The notes beneath the pieces were generated by a model that worked only from the letters and a program-made list of their open reading frames with translations, made no database searches and was not told the DNA's origin. 64,000 bases of DNA, taken from contig NZ_SDIC01000008.1 of the NCBI RefSeq assembly GCF_004116405.1, positions 232,828 through 296,827 on the forward strand. Direction: 5' to 3'. Positions 1-8,648 of the stretch are shown in pieces. The DNA is from Halegenticoccus tardaugens. Lineage in GTDB: Archaea; Halobacteriota; Halobacteria; Halobacteriales; Haloferacaceae. The number at the start of each line of letters is the position of its first letter. The first letter of the stretch is position 1. A program made the translations under genes and the position numbers.

Positions 1-671
1 TCTTTAAGTACGCCACCGGGATACAACACGGATTCCCCGCCGAACGAGACGGCGGCGAAGTTGCAAATCCCGAGGTCAACACCGACAACTTCCTCACCCG
101 GCGGTTCCGGGTCGATAGTGGTGCGACAGACGAATTGCAACCGCCACTCGTCGCGCGTGTAGACGGCGTGAACCTGTTGAATGTCCCACTCGGTTAGGTC
201 AACATCTGGGCGAGTCTGGTACTCACACAGGATGAAGTCTGACCGGTGTTCTTTGAGGTTGCGGCCTTTCGAGAGGCGAACACGGGTGAACTGTGCGTCA
301 TGCTTGAAGCCAGCCGCTTTGAACGACACGGTTGAACGTGGGTGGGAGTCTCCGTTTTTGCGGTAGCCGGGCGGTCGGGCACGGCCGTCGTCGTTCCGAC
401 GCTTTGCGAACCAGCCGTTGAACGCTTCAGCGAGTTCTTCGAGAACGCGCTGACTGGATTGAGAATGTAAGTCCGTGTAGCGTTCGTGGTTTTTGAGTTC
501 AGCTTTGAGTACCCCGTCATTGGGAATCTCGCCCGTTTCGTCCCACTGTTCTTGCGTGTAGTAGCGACCGACGTTCCAGAGTTTTGAGGCGGCCCATCCG
601 AGGTGATCAAGGTCGTCACGAACCTGTTGCTGGTTCGGTATCGTGGCCTCGAATGTTCGGATGGTACGCAT
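1..671 (-). CDS. tnpB: IS200/IS605-family TnpB (IS1341-type), partial
   Basis: The reading frame opens at the ATG complementary to 669-671 and is still open at base 1, giving about 223 N-terminal residues. It ends with the RuvC-I block (EVVGVDLGICNFAAV), whose Asp is the first catalytic residue of TnpB nucleases. TnpB is the RNA-guided nuclease encoded by these transposons. The C-terminal RuvC-II/III and zinc finger lie outside the window. The N-terminal half (MRTIRTFEATIPNQQQVRDD) differs clearly from the four other TnpB proteins here, so this is a second subfamily. Its upstream region carries the hairpin at 787-806 expected of a left end. The protein looks intact as far as it is visible. 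Confidence 0.9.
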   Translation of the reverse strand, partial: MRTIRTFEATIPNQQQVRDDLDHLGWAASKLWNVGRYYTQEQWDETGEIPNDGVLKAELKNHERYTDLHSQSSQRVLEELAEAFNGWFAKRRNDDGRARPPGYRKNGDSHPRSTVSFKAAGFKHDAQFTRVRLSKGRNLKEHRSDFILCEYQTRPDVDLTEWDIQQVHAVYTRDEWRLQFVCRTTIDPEPPGEEVVGVDLGICNFAAVSFGGESVLYPGGVLK

Positions 672-786
672 CGGATTCTGTCCTCATAACTGGTTATGAA
701 CGGTGTTCTCTAAATAGCGGGGGGTTGGCGTGGAATATCCGCCCTTGCTGTCGAGCGGTGGATTGTGTAGGAGTTATCGGATGCAT

Positions 787-806
787 CCTGCGGCTAAAGC
801 CGCAGG
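787..806. repeat. Perfect hairpin, probable IS200/IS605 left end
   Basis: An 8-bp perfect stem (CCTGCGGC / GCCGCAGG) with a TAAA loop lies about 115 bp upstream of the partial tnpB. Subterminal hairpins of this size are what the Y1 transposase of IS200/IS605 elements recognises. The flanking ATACCT motif, read toward tnpB, also occurs at the hairpin at 24662-24681, suggesting both belong to one element family. Confidence 0.65.
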
Positions 807-979
807 TATTCTCCCTGATTCTGTATAACGACTCGGTTGGGAGACGGCTCGACGAATATCGGCTCCGGGTTCATGGTAAGTACAGAGGATGTATTCAGCA
901 GGGCAAACTCTACAGATGAGATAAATCTTGAATGGCGTGAAAAAAGTTCAACTTCTATCGTGTCCTCTCTACGTAGGCT

Positions 980-1360
980 ATGGAACGATACGTCGATGGT
1001 TTCGTCCTCCCAGTCCCGACCGAGAAACTCGATGCGTACCGCGAAATGGCCGACGAGGCCGGAGAGCTTTGGATTGAACACGGCGCCCTCGAGTACTTCG
1101 AAGGGGTGGGAGACGACATGGAGCCAGACATGGACGGGATGCAGGTACGGACCTTCCCACAACTTGCCGAAACCGGGGACGACGAAACGGTCGTGTTCTC
1201 ATTTATTGTGTTCGAATCGCGGGAGCACCGCGACGAGGTGAACGCGAAGGTCATGGACGATTCCGCGATGGATCCAGAACAGGTCGCCGAGGACATGCCG
1301 TTCGACCCCGAGCGCATGGCCTACGGTGGCTTCCGCTCCATCGTCAGCTACGAGGGCTGA
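980..1360 (+). CDS. DUF1428 family protein
   Basis: This 126-residue protein begins MERYVDGFVLPVPTEKLDAY, the signature start of DUF1428 (YbaA-like) proteins, which are small dimeric alpha/beta-barrel-type proteins of unknown function. Family features include the VDGFVLPVP strand, an acidic middle with repeated Met/Asp, and the C-terminal MPFDPERMAYGGF segment. Length fits the family (about 115-125). Other frames in this stretch are shadows. It stands alone, downstream of the TnpB left end and with no obvious partner. Biochemical role unknown. Confidence 0.88.
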   Translation: MERYVDGFVLPVPTEKLDAYREMADEAGELWIEHGALEYFEGVGDDMEPDMDGMQVRTFPQLAETGDDETVVFSFIVFESREHRDEVNAKVMDDSAMDPEQVAEDMPFDPERMAYGGFRSIVSYEG

Positions 1361-1428
1361 GTGAAGTTTGAGAGGCGTCTTTCGACGAAGAAGATACCGA
1401 TCAGCAGCACCCGCTTAGTTACTCATGT

Positions 1429-1599
1429 TCACCCGTTAGTCCTGCGTTCATCGGAGCTCATATCACGGTGTTTCCGACGGCGGCACTCATCACACTCCCA
1501 ATACTGAGCGTCAACCTCACTCTCGTTGACGGACGCTAAGTGTGCGAATAACGGCCCATAGTAGTGGCCTTCCGCCTGCGTACCGTCTCCAATACCACG
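1429..1599 (-). pseudogene. Possible zinc-finger gene fragment
   Basis: The 380 bases between 1361 and 1742 hold no full gene. An open stretch of 56 codons without a usable start encodes a segment with CDEC and a basic tail (ECDECRRRKHRDM), resembling half of a zinc ribbon. It may be the decayed 3' end of a small DNA-binding protein, or chance. Nothing else was recognised here. Confidence 0.25.
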
Positions 1600-1742
1600 C
1601 TACGTTCCCCGATCTGCGACTCGACGTCGAAGGAATGGTCGCCGATATCCATATTTCCCCCACATTATCCCTAAATGACATTAATTGGCAGGCGTCCTGC
1701 CTCTGTTTGTTATTAACGAGTGAAGATGAGGAGTTCTATCGG

Positions 1743-2315
1743 TTAGCTCTCAGTGGACTGTTGCACCTCATAGGTGAGCACCGCAAACACATCCCCCCGT
1801 TTTTCCACGTCAGCCAGTTTCAGGGGCGGGGTGGTGATTGTGCGCGGCAAGAGTGGTGCACCCGAAGCGAGCGTTACAGGAGCAACGCTGAGAATTATCT
1901 CGTCGAGTAGCCCCTGGTCATGGAACTGTCCGACGAGGTCACCGCCACCGACAAGCCAGACGTTCTTGCCGTCTGCGGCCTTCACCATATCCGCATGGAC
2001 CGGCGCAACATCACCCTCCACGAAGTGAATGTCCGCGCCCTCGACCGCCGGTACTTCCCGAGTACTGAACACCCATGCTGGGACCTCGTACGACCACTTT
2101 CCCGGGTGCTCCAGTAGATTTTCGTGATCGATGATCCACTCGTAGGTCGTCGAGCCCATGGCCAATGCACCAATCTGGTCGATGAACCGGGAGTAATCAG
2201 CATCCACGCCCTCGATGTCTTCGATCTCCCCGAACTGAAAGAGCCAGTCGAGGGAGTTATCCTCATCTGCGAGATACCCGTTGATGCTCGTTGCTGTGTA
2301 GTATTGGGTCTTCAT
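1743..2315 (-). CDS. Dihydrofolate reductase-like (RibD C-terminal domain) protein
   Basis: This 190-residue protein has the RibD-C/DHFR fold signature: MKTQYYTATSINGYLADED at the N-terminus (substrate/cofactor loop), a middle GALAMGSTTYEWI block and the NADPH-binding VWLVGGGDLVGQF motif near residue 120. Family members reduce pteridine- or pyrimidinone-like substrates with NADPH; the true substrate is rarely known. The length is typical of stand-alone proteins annotated as dihydrofolate reductase family. No folate or riboflavin gene is adjacent, so pathway assignment is not possible. Confidence 0.85.
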   Translation of the reverse strand: MKTQYYTATSINGYLADEDNSLDWLFQFGEIEDIEGVDADYSRFIDQIGALAMGSTTYEWIIDHENLLEHPGKWSYEVPAWVFSTREVPAVEGADIHFVEGDVAPVHADMVKAADGKNVWLVGGGDLVGQFHDQGLLDEIILSVAPVTLASGAPLLPRTITTPPLKLADVEKRGDVFAVLTYEVQQSTES

Positions 2316-2597
2316 CTGTTCAGTCGCCGTCTAGGATGTCTTCTGCCGGGATAAAGGCTATATACCCCATCCAGATGCGCTCCATTCTCTACCCAAATCT
2401 CCTAAATTGGGGGTGTGGATTAAATCCGGATTTCAAGTCATGTGAATAACCGGTGGCACGCTACTCAGAGGACTAAGTTGGCCATCGGTGCAGCTCAGTA
2501 CATATCGAATATTTGTCTGTTACTCAAGTGAGTCCCTCACCGACCCCCCCAACGTCTACGACGCTATAGTATTCGACATCAGACAGATAGCCACGAG

Positions 2598-3113
2598 TTA
2601 TGAAGTCAGAAGTCTCCGCTTGTAATATTTCATCATCCCGATGAACGCCAGTACGGACGTGGCTACGCTGGTTCCGAGCCGAACCCAGTGTCCTACTTGG
2701 AACTCCCACGCCGTCTGTTTCAACACCTCAACTGAGTGTACAGCCACTCCCTCCTCGAACATAATGGTATTCCGTGGCCAGAAATAAAACACTGACAGGA
2801 TGAACAACCCGATGACCAGTAAGAATACACTCGCTAACAGCCACGTACGAATACCTTCTACGCGCCAGCAGAGAACCACCGAACTGATCCCAAGAACGAC
2901 CGCGAGCATCCCCACAGACGGAAAGAAGTCACTCGGACCGGCGACGGTAAGGAAGTCCATACTCGTCTGAAGCGATTCCGGGACGTTATGGAAGATGTTC
3001 GGATAGATGATGAACGTCTCGAATACGATTGCTCCAAGGAGGATCATTACAGCCCATACATAGGCGACGCTGGATGCGAACGCGAGTTTCTCTCTGTTCA
3101 TACGAGTTTTCAC
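2598..3113 (-). CDS. Four-helix integral membrane protein
   Basis: This 171-residue protein has four predicted membrane helices: about residues 12-35 (VAYVWAVMILLGAIVFETFI), 60-82, 90-110 and near 145-160. Short charged loops and a basic end (KYYKRR) suggest N-in/C-in topology. No enzymatic motif is visible. Layout resembles small DUF1772-like or DoxX-like membrane proteins, but I cannot assign it. The A+T-rich stretch 3180-3200 upstream could hold its promoter. Confidence 0.7.
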   Translation of the reverse strand: MKTRMNREKLAFASSVAYVWAVMILLGAIVFETFIIYPNIFHNVPESLQTSMDFLTVAGPSDFFPSVGMLAVVLGISSVVLCWRVEGIRTWLLASVFLLVIGLFILSVFYFWPRNTIMFEEGVAVHSVEVLKQTAWEFQVGHWVRLGTSVATSVLAFIGMMKYYKRRLLTS

Positions 3114-3226
3114 AGCTACACAGACAGGGGATACGTCGATAAGAACGGAAGCAGAATCGCCGGATCAGCACCCCTGCATAAGGTATTTATAACCCCTATT
3201 TTAGAAAAGGTGATCGGCAGAGGTTC

Positions 3227-3651
3227 TCAGTGCGTTATGGTGCCACGGTGAGGCTTTGAGGATGGATCATTCCAGAGCCCGTACCCGAACGCGATGAACG
3301 CCAGATAGATTGGTAACTCAATTCCAAATGCCAGAACCCCGAGAATGGCAACGGAGCAAGAATGAACATCGAGGGGAGAATCAGCGCGAAGAGACCGGCA
3401 GCGACTCGGCTGACATCCGTCCGTCGCCACAGAATAACTCCGTACACGGTTCCGAAGATCCGCGTAGCGAAGAACGCAATCCCGATGAGGCTAGTGAACG
3501 GATCAATTGAGAACGCAAATACCCTCATCGAAAGAACAATCACAACGGTTGAGGTAGCATAGCTCACCAATGCTAGAGCAAGTAGTAGCGCTGTATTGTT
3601 CCCTCCGCCCCCATAAGCACTCTTGTAGCGAGCATTCCCTGCAAGTAGCAT
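3227..3651 (-). pseudogene. Membrane protein 3' portion, frameshifted, beside a TnpB element
   Basis: The frame starting at 3651 encodes three hydrophobic helices (for example NTALLLALALVSYATSTVV) and then loses sense near base 3340. The sense continues in the next frame (LGVLAFGIELPIYLAFIAF) down to a stop at 3227. One indel around 3340-3360 would restore a protein of about 140 residues. Its 5' end abuts the right end of a TnpB element at 3657. A candidate missing N-terminus lies on the far side (5250-5416). Interrupted and frameshifted, it is probably non-functional unless the indel is a sequencing error. Confidence 0.6.
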
Positions 3652-3671
3652 GATTGGTGAACTACCCTGCC

Positions 3672-4919
3672 CTACTCGTTCACGGCTTGCGCCGTTCGCT
3701 CCGTGAGGGCAGGGCTTCCTGCTTCCATGACGCGCTGTGCAGGAACCGCAGTGGTTCCCGTAGCGAGCGCAGTCTCCACAGGCATTGAATCGGAGTGAAC
3801 CACTCCTACGTGATCGAGACCGCGAGCAAGAATGTTCAGCGCCGCGTTCGCGTCCCTGTCCGCTTCGAACCCGCACGACGGACACGAGTGTTCGCGCACC
3901 CACAGCGGTTTGTCGGTCGAAACACCACACTGCGAACACTCTTTCGTCGTTCCGCGTGGATCGACCGCGACGAAGTGCGTGCCTTCGCGGTCGCATTTGT
4001 ATTCGAGCATCCGCAAGAACGTTCCCCATGACGCCGACGCTCGGTTGCGGCTGTTCGACGGGAGTTCCATCAGGCCCTTCGCGTCGAGGTCTTCGACGGC
4101 CACGAGATCGTATTCTCGCGCGTAGTATGCGGACAGTCGGTGAAGGAAGTCCCGTCGCTTCCGTTTCAAGTCGGCGTGACGCCGAGCCACGACGCGCTGT
4201 TGCGTGCGGTAGTTCGCTGAGCCGTGTTCCTTCCGCGAGAGCTTCCGTTGCTCACGTTCCAACCGCTCGCGTTCCTCGGAGAGATCGAGCGGCCCGACCG
4301 AGAAGCCGTCCGAATCGTGGGTGTACGAGAGAATCCCTACGTCGATACCGACGCACCGGCCGGGATTCTCGGGTGGCTCAGGCGGTTCCCGGTCTACTTC
4401 AACGCCGAAGGTAGCGAACCACTCGCCCGTCGGTTCCTTCTTGAGCGTGACCTGCTTGAGCTTCGCGTCGTCGGGGATCTCTCGATGAAGCCGAATCGGA
4501 ACGTCCGCGAGTTTCGAGAGTGACAGGACAGTCTGACCGCCCTTCTTGTCGAGCTTGAAGCCAGAGTGACTGTACGTGAAACTGCGGAACTCGCGTGGTG
4601 GCTTCCACGTGAGGTGGCCGACGCCGTAGCCGTTCTGTTTGAGTTTCCCGAGAGACTTGATGTTCTGCTCAATCCGCATGACGGTGGTCTGAAGCACTGT
4701 CGAGTACACGTCCGAGAGGCCATCCCACCACACTTTCAGGGCGGGAAGCTCGTCGCGGACGGACCGGACGCGCTGGTTGAGAGTGCCCGCGTCCTTGGGG
4801 ATTTGGTTGAAGCGGTAGAGCGCGTGATTGTAGAGTTGCCTACAAATATCGCGGTGGCGGTCCAACTCCTCGCGATGAGCGTCGGACGGTTTGAGACGAT
4901 ATTTGTAGGCGTAGTACAT
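3672..4919 (-). CDS. tnpB: TnpB RNA-guided nuclease, element A
   Basis: This 415-residue full-length TnpB has all catalytic blocks: Asp in VGIDVGILSY (about residue 190), Glu in VAVEDLDAKGL (about 275) and Asp in DRDANAALNIL near 350. The zinc finger is CSQCG...CPSCG. Related TnpBs cut DNA guided by an RNA from the element's right end. The MYYAYKYRLKPSDAHREELD start is shared with element D. It is preceded by a defective ribbon-helix-helix ORF with a 3-nt gap. The sequence predicts an active nuclease. Confidence 0.92.
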   Translation of the reverse strand: MYYAYKYRLKPSDAHREELDRHRDICRQLYNHALYRFNQIPKDAGTLNQRVRSVRDELPALKVWWDGLSDVYSTVLQTTVMRIEQNIKSLGKLKQNGYGVGHLTWKPPREFRSFTYSHSGFKLDKKGGQTVLSLSKLADVPIRLHREIPDDAKLKQVTLKKEPTGEWFATFGVEVDREPPEPPENPGRCVGIDVGILSYTHDSDGFSVGPLDLSEERERLEREQRKLSRKEHGSANYRTQQRVVARRHADLKRKRRDFLHRLSAYYAREYDLVAVEDLDAKGLMELPSNSRNRASASWGTFLRMLEYKCDREGTHFVAVDPRGTTKECSQCGVSTDKPLWVREHSCPSCGFEADRDANAALNILARGLDHVGVVHSDSMPVETALATGTTAVPAQRVMEAGSPALTERTAQAVNE

Positions 4920-4922
4920 CCG

Positions 4923-5045
4923 CTACTCCCGTTCCTCGAGTTGGTCGCGGACGAACGACGAGAGGTTGAGGTGCTGATCCTCGACCCACTCGTCTTAGTC
5001 TTCGCGGATGGTGATAGTCTTCCGTTTCACCACAGTACTACTCAT
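4923..5045 (-). pseudogene. Ribbon-helix-helix accessory ORF with nonsense codon
   Basis: The frame starts MSSTVVKRKTITIRED and then has TAA at 4997-4995 before continuing DEWVEDQHLNLSSFVRDQ to a stop just upstream of tnpB. The intact homologue in element D has Gln at the equivalent position (IREDQAEWVEE), so a CAA-to-TAA change is the simplest explanation. The family resembles CopG/RHH DNA-binding proteins (basic strand then two helices). In this copy only 16 residues would be made. Confidence 0.8.
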
Positions 5046-5124
5046 GCACGCTATACGTAAAATATTACCAATAACGTGGGCCTGTGGGCCGGCAGTATCG
5101 CACGAAATAGAGACGATGACGGCG

Positions 5125-5183
5125 TCATCAGAACGCTTCGCGTTCTGATTGGCTAACGAGACGCTTTGCGTCTCGTGAACGCT
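5125..5183. repeat. Double-hairpin mini-repeat, copy 1
   Basis: Two short palindromes lie back to back: AGAACGC-TTC-GCGTTCT and CGAGACGC-TTT-GCGTCTCG, joined by GATTGGCTAA and ending in GAACGC. This block is extra relative to the left ends of elements B, C and D, which run directly from GATACAGCG into the GGCCCACAGG region. The same architecture recurs inside tnpB of element C (31235-31294). Confidence 0.75.
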
Positions 5184-5249
5184 GTATCCCTTCCCTACGA
5201 CCGAGCGAAGCGAGGTCGTTGAGGAAGGGGGCTTAGCGCCTGCAATTAG

Positions 5250-5416
5250 CTAATCGAACCGGGCTCGATACCCAAGCCTGTGCGGCTGATCGAGAGGAGG
5301 GAGAGTACGGTTCCGCCGAGACTACCTCCAAGACACGCTAGCTTGACCCGCTGATCGGAGTCCCAGAGTGACGTGCTGTTCTTCTCTTCAGATGTTTCTG
5401 TTGTCTGTTGATTCAT
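5250..5416 (-). pseudogene. N-terminal part of an ORF interrupted by element A
   Basis: An ATG at 5416 lies 2 nt after the halocyanin stop codon and opens MNQQTTETSEEKNSTSLWDS, followed by a hydrophobic stretch (VKLACLGGSLGGTVLSLLS). The frame then runs into the element left tip and stops. Spacing says it was co-transcribed with halocyanin. It may be the 5' part of the membrane gene whose remainder lies at 3227-3651; joining them in frame depends on the exact element boundary, so one gene or two cannot be decided here. Confidence 0.55.
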
Positions 5417-5418
5417 GA

Positions 5419-5979
5419 TTAGTTCTCTGACCCACCAGTCGCTTCTTCGACCACTATCGCACCCTTCATTCCGATCGACTCGTGTGGCTCACAGTAGTAG
5501 AGGTACGTCCCTGGGGACTCGAAGGTGTGTTCGAAGGTCATGTTCTGCTCTGGATTCCCACTATCGAACTCACCACCGTTAGCGACGACATTATGGTAGC
5601 CGTCAACCCAGTTCCACGTGACGGTCGTCCCTGGAGTGATTCGAATTGCCGCTGGAGCGAACGCATTCCGTCCAGCGTTACCTTGATCTCCTACCTTCAC
5701 CGTTACCGATGTTTTCCCGGTCAGATCTCGGAGCGACTCGTAATTCCCGGTGTTCGCGAGCCACTCGTTCACACTCGTCTTGCCGTCGCCGTCGCTATCC
5801 CCGCCCGAACCCCGGGTATCACCTCCCAGGCAGCCGGCAACGGAACCGATGACAAGTATGCCGCTTGCTGACTGGAGGAGTTGGCGGCGGCTTACGGTGT
5901 GTCGTGGCGTCTGGTCGTTCTGGCTCTTTTCGTCGCCACGGACGAGCGTCTGTCCGGCGTCAGTTTGTCTGGATGTCAT
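5419..5979 (-). CDS. Halocyanin (blue copper lipoprotein)
   Basis: This 186-residue protein has a twin-arginine signal (VSRRQLLQSASG) and a lipobox ending in Cys (SVAGC), so it is predicted to be Tat-exported and lipid-anchored outside the membrane. The plastocyanin-like domain spans about residues 80-180, with copper ligands His in GYHNV, Cys in YYCEPH, the following His, and Met in GMKGA. Halocyanins shuttle electrons between membrane respiratory complexes. The N-terminal extension before RR is long (about 30 residues), which is tolerated in haloarchaea. The next gene, 2 nt downstream, is destroyed by a TnpB element. Confidence 0.93.
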   Translation of the reverse strand: MTSRQTDAGQTLVRGDEKSQNDQTPRHTVSRRQLLQSASGILVIGSVAGCLGGDTRGSGGDSDGDGKTSVNEWLANTGNYESLRDLTGKTSVTVKVGDQGNAGRNAFAPAAIRITPGTTVTWNWVDGYHNVVANGGEFDSGNPEQNMTFEHTFESPGTYLYYCEPHESIGMKGAIVVEEATGGSEN

Positions 5980-6158
5980 TCTGTGGTATCTCCAACGTCC
6001 TCTGAGGGGTGGGGTGTGGATATACAGAGAAGCAGAAACGCTACGGTGGCATTTGTGCGTAAAATATATATCGAGGGATCTTCGGAAAATTCTGTCAAAC
6101 TATACATGACGAAAGCGTAACTCGGCGCACTACTGACTTGGCTTCGTCAACACCAAGT

Positions 6159-6470
6159 CTACGCCTTCGTGAGCGCGTAGAGAATCGCCAGCACGCCAGC
6201 AAGGTGTGAGAGCGTTATGACGAGAAGAATCTCCGCCTCGGTCGCGGTCGTCACTCCCTGGAGAGTGTAGTCCATAGTCACAGGAATCGTCGTCAGGAGC
6301 AGGATACCGACCGACAGATAGAGCATCGGACGGCTCGCATTCCGCCGGTACCCCCAATACGCAAGAGAAGCGACGAACAGACCAGCGAGCGCGGTCGTCA
6401 CCGCGAAAATTGCGATTGCCCCCAGACTGTCGCCCAACGCGATCGGACTCTGAGCGAGCAGCCCCATCAT
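6159..6470 (-). CDS. Small three-helix membrane protein (DUF7521-like), paralogue 2
   Basis: This 103-residue protein has three membrane helices at about residues 15-38, 48-66 and 80-100, with the conserved YRRNASRPMLYLSVG loop. It is a paralogue of the gene just upstream; both share the pattern (helix)-Y-arginine-rich loop-LYL(S/A)VGxLLLTT-helix. In haloarchaea such proteins follow a winged-helix regulator, as here, and are annotated DUF7521. Function unknown. It overlaps the upstream stop codon (TGATG arrangement), indicating translational coupling. Confidence 0.75.
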   Translation of the reverse strand: MMGLLAQSPIALGDSLGAIAIFAVTTALAGLFVASLAYWGYRRNASRPMLYLSVGILLLTTIPVTMDYTLQGVTTATEAEILLVITLSHLAGVLAILYALTKA

Positions 6471-6865
6471 GATTCGTCCTCCTCCGTATGAGCGGAATCG
6501 TAGTTTGTGCAGTCGGGTCGGCGGCGGGCGGTAGAGCCACCGATTGATTGGGTGACTCCGTAGATGGCATAGAGCATCGCTGCGAGCCCAGCCAGTTTAC
6601 TCGAGTTAGCGATGGCAGATCGTACATGCGAGGCTACGTCGAGGTTTGTTAAGATGAATTGGCTCAGTATCGGTCCCGTAGTCAGGAGGAGGAGACCAAC
6701 AGCGAGATATAGTCGGGCACGATCCCGATTTTGACTGTACCCACGAATTACGAGATATGCGACAATGAGCGCGAGTATCGCTGTAATGAGCAGACTAACG
6801 AGTGTGAGTGCGACAATAAAGGGTGACCCGCCCGTCGATGTCTGGAGGAGCGTTAGTGAAGTCAT
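6467..6865 (-). CDS. Small three-helix membrane protein (DUF7521-like), paralogue 1
   Basis: I choose the ATG at 6865 (MTSLTLLQTSTGG), which lies 1 nt after the stop of the regulator upstream, rather than an in-frame start at 6928 that would overlap it. The 132-residue product has three helices and the ARLYLAVGLLLLTTGPI block shared with the next gene. The C-terminus is hydrophilic and acidic (HTEEDES). It forms an operon with 6867-7214 and 6159-6470; the pair may form a heteromer. Confidence 0.75.
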   Translation of the reverse strand: MTSLTLLQTSTGGSPFIVALTLVSLLITAILALIVAYLVIRGYSQNRDRARLYLAVGLLLLTTGPILSQFILTNLDVASHVRSAIANSSKLAGLAAMLYAIYGVTQSIGGSTARRRPDCTNYDSAHTEEDES

Positions 6866-6866
6866 G

Positions 6867-7214
6867 TTATCGTAGCCCCTCGAAGAGGTCGGTAAAGCGG
6901 TCGGCAGCGTTCGCTTCACGATATTCAAGTTCTATGGTGAATTCACCGTTCTCCAGTTCGATTTCGATGCGTTCGAGTCGTGCAGTATACGTGTTGTAGT
7001 GATGGCCATCCCTGTCGAGTTGGAGACTTTCCTCGAGCAGCTCGTACTCTTGGAGACGTTCGATTCGACGATAAATGGTGGAGACAGACGCATTGCACGC
7101 CTCACTCAGTTCTTGTGCGGACATCTCCTGTGTGCTTGTCTGGATGAGGATAGCACGGGCATACTCGTCTTCGAGGAGTGCACCGATTGCTCGCACATCG
7201 CTGTCCTCAGTCAT
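6867..7214 (-). CDS. Winged-helix transcriptional regulator
   Basis: This 115-residue ArsR/MarR-like winged helix starts MTEDSDVRAIGALLEDEYAR. The recognition helix is in SACNASVSTIYRRIERLQEY (about 38-57), followed by a wing and a beta-rich C-terminus. It is the first gene of a three-gene operon with two small membrane proteins, a common haloarchaeal arrangement. No metal- or ligand-binding residues are obvious. It probably regulates its own operon. Confidence 0.82.
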   Translation of the reverse strand: MTEDSDVRAIGALLEDEYARAILIQTSTQEMSAQELSEACNASVSTIYRRIERLQEYELLEESLQLDRDGHHYNTYTARLERIEIELENGEFTIELEYREANAADRFTDLFEGLR

Positions 7215-7470
7215 TCCGGATACGACGATGTGGCCTGGGACCAGCTGATAGAGGATAGCGTAGTGCGCTCTGTGCCATCATTCGTTTGAGTAGCATGAAT
7301 CGGAGGAGCCACTTAAATGGATAGACGGCGTTGCTAAGGGTGGGACTGTGGGTAGGGATTCAGATCCCAAGCGTGAGTTTGTAGCGATCTATCGTCCGAC
7401 TGTTGAGCTTGCGTCCTATACGTCTGCTTCCACGTGGTCACGGACACATCGTCAACAAGTGACAAGGGAG

Positions 7471-8232
7471 TCATCGGTGGTTGCGCTGCCAAGACGTTGG
7501 CCAGTAGCGCGGTGTTGTCAGCATTCGTCGTGCGTAGGCTGCCCAGAGTTCTGCTGCGGCGTTCCCAAACAGGAGAGTACCCCATAGAAGTACAAGGCCA
7601 AACGCGGAGACGAGGAGTGCACCGAACAAGGTTTCGATGTGCCACGAAACAAGGCGGAATGTTGTGGTGAGACCAATGAGGAGAGAGTCCCAGCCGAATA
7701 AAATATCGAGTGTGAAGTTGGAGGTAGGGAGTGGCCAGTATGCGGAGATCGGGCCGTCTTGATAATAAGTGGGTGCGAATAGAAAGCTCACCGCTGTAGC
7801 GATTCCGGAGGCCAGGAGGCCAAAGGTGATCGTCCCGTAGACGAATTCCGAAAGTAGATATCCCACTGCTCTCCACGTCTGCGAAGCAGTCACAAGGCGT
7901 TTGGAGCGCTCCCAGCGTGACCCATCTATATCGGGTTCTCGCGCTGGAATAGCCGTCTCTAAGAGTATCCCCACGAGACGTCGTTCGAACCCAGCTAGTT
8001 CGACGATGATACCAAAGAGAATGAAGAGGAGGGGAATTCCGATTCCAATCATGATAAGTGAAATCCCGGTGAAGAACCCAACAATCAGTAGGTTAAAATA
8101 AATTATTCCCAAGGGAAACATCAAAATAAGATAGAAGAGTTGCTTGTAGGTCTGGAATCGTAAGGGAGAACTCAGTAACTCCTTGATCGAGGAAGAAAGA
8201 TCGTTGTCATTCGAAAGCGCGTGAGCAGACAT
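7471..8232 (-). CDS. Sensor-domain (PF13796-like) membrane protein
   Basis: Multi-helix protein with the sensor fold: two adjacent N-terminal helices (LFYLILMFPLGIIYFNLLIVG and LIMIGIGIPLLFILFGII), a cytosolic segment with FERRLVGILLET, then two more helices. The family is often fused to or adjacent to signalling genes, but no kinase is adjacent here. I prefer the ATG at 8232 (MSAHALSND); an upstream in-frame ATG at 8316 adds 28 polar residues without family support. Stop is at 7471; 253 residues. Confidence 0.7.
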   Translation of the reverse strand: MSAHALSNDNDLSSSIKELLSSPLRFQTYKQLFYLILMFPLGIIYFNLLIVGFFTGISLIMIGIGIPLLFILFGIIVELAGFERRLVGILLETAIPAREPDIDGSRWERSKRLVTASQTWRAVGYLLSEFVYGTITFGLLASGIATAVSFLFAPTYYQDGPISAYWPLPTSNFTLDILFGWDSLLIGLTTTFRLVSWHIETLFGALLVSAFGLVLLWGTLLFGNAAAELWAAYARRMLTTPRYWPTSWQRNHR

Positions 8233-8645
8233 GGTGTCGATATCCACTTCCCGCCGAGGCAATCTATATTTGTCGTAGCTTTCAACGTGTTTAACTGACG
8301 TGGTTGTCTTCGTCAATCTCAGAGAGCCATTGTCAAACTAATTGGATTTCTGATGACTATCTCTGTAAAAGCCACGTCATCTCAACGTAAAGACTGGGTG
8401 AGATTCATCTCAACCACTTCAGTTCGGACTATTCGCCGTATATCCATTACCACAGTCGACACCGGGATGAGAACCAGAATTGAGTCATTCCTCAAGTAGA
8501 ACCAATATCGCCCTGTAGGCCGTCAATAGAGGGGAGAGGATATCCAATGTTGAGATCGCAGGAGGCCCATAACGATAGGCGAAGATGACGACTTCCACTC
8601 TGGAACACGCGGCTGCTGTCCGACGGCCGTTGAGAGGCGACACCC
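8233..8645. other. Intergenic stretch
   Basis: I recognise no gene. It contains the possible N-terminal extension of the sensor protein (to 8316) and then A+T-moderate sequence with no conserved repeat. Confidence 0.4.
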
Positions 8646-8648
8646 ATG

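Larger units (their letters stand above)
3657..5249 (-). mobile_element. TnpB element A (IS200/IS605 superfamily, no TnpA)
   Basis: On the minus strand the element runs from a left tip near 5249 (CTAATTGCAGGCGCTAAG) to a right tip at 3657 (GTAGTTCAC). It carries a ribbon-helix-helix relic and tnpB, and no Y1 transposase. Ends match elements B, C and D in this window. The right end folds into a long hairpin (GCCCTGCCC with AGGGCAGGG), the expected 3' part of the TnpB guide RNA. It sits between the halocyanin-linked ORF and the membrane-gene fragment at 3227-3651. Confidence 0.85.

Noticed and set aside
3672..4919. Long plus-strand open frames opposite the TnpB genes (for example 3785-4414, and minus frame 22579-23385 opposite element B).
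   Set aside because: They are antisense shadows of high-GC coding sequence; the TnpB frames carry the catalytic motifs.
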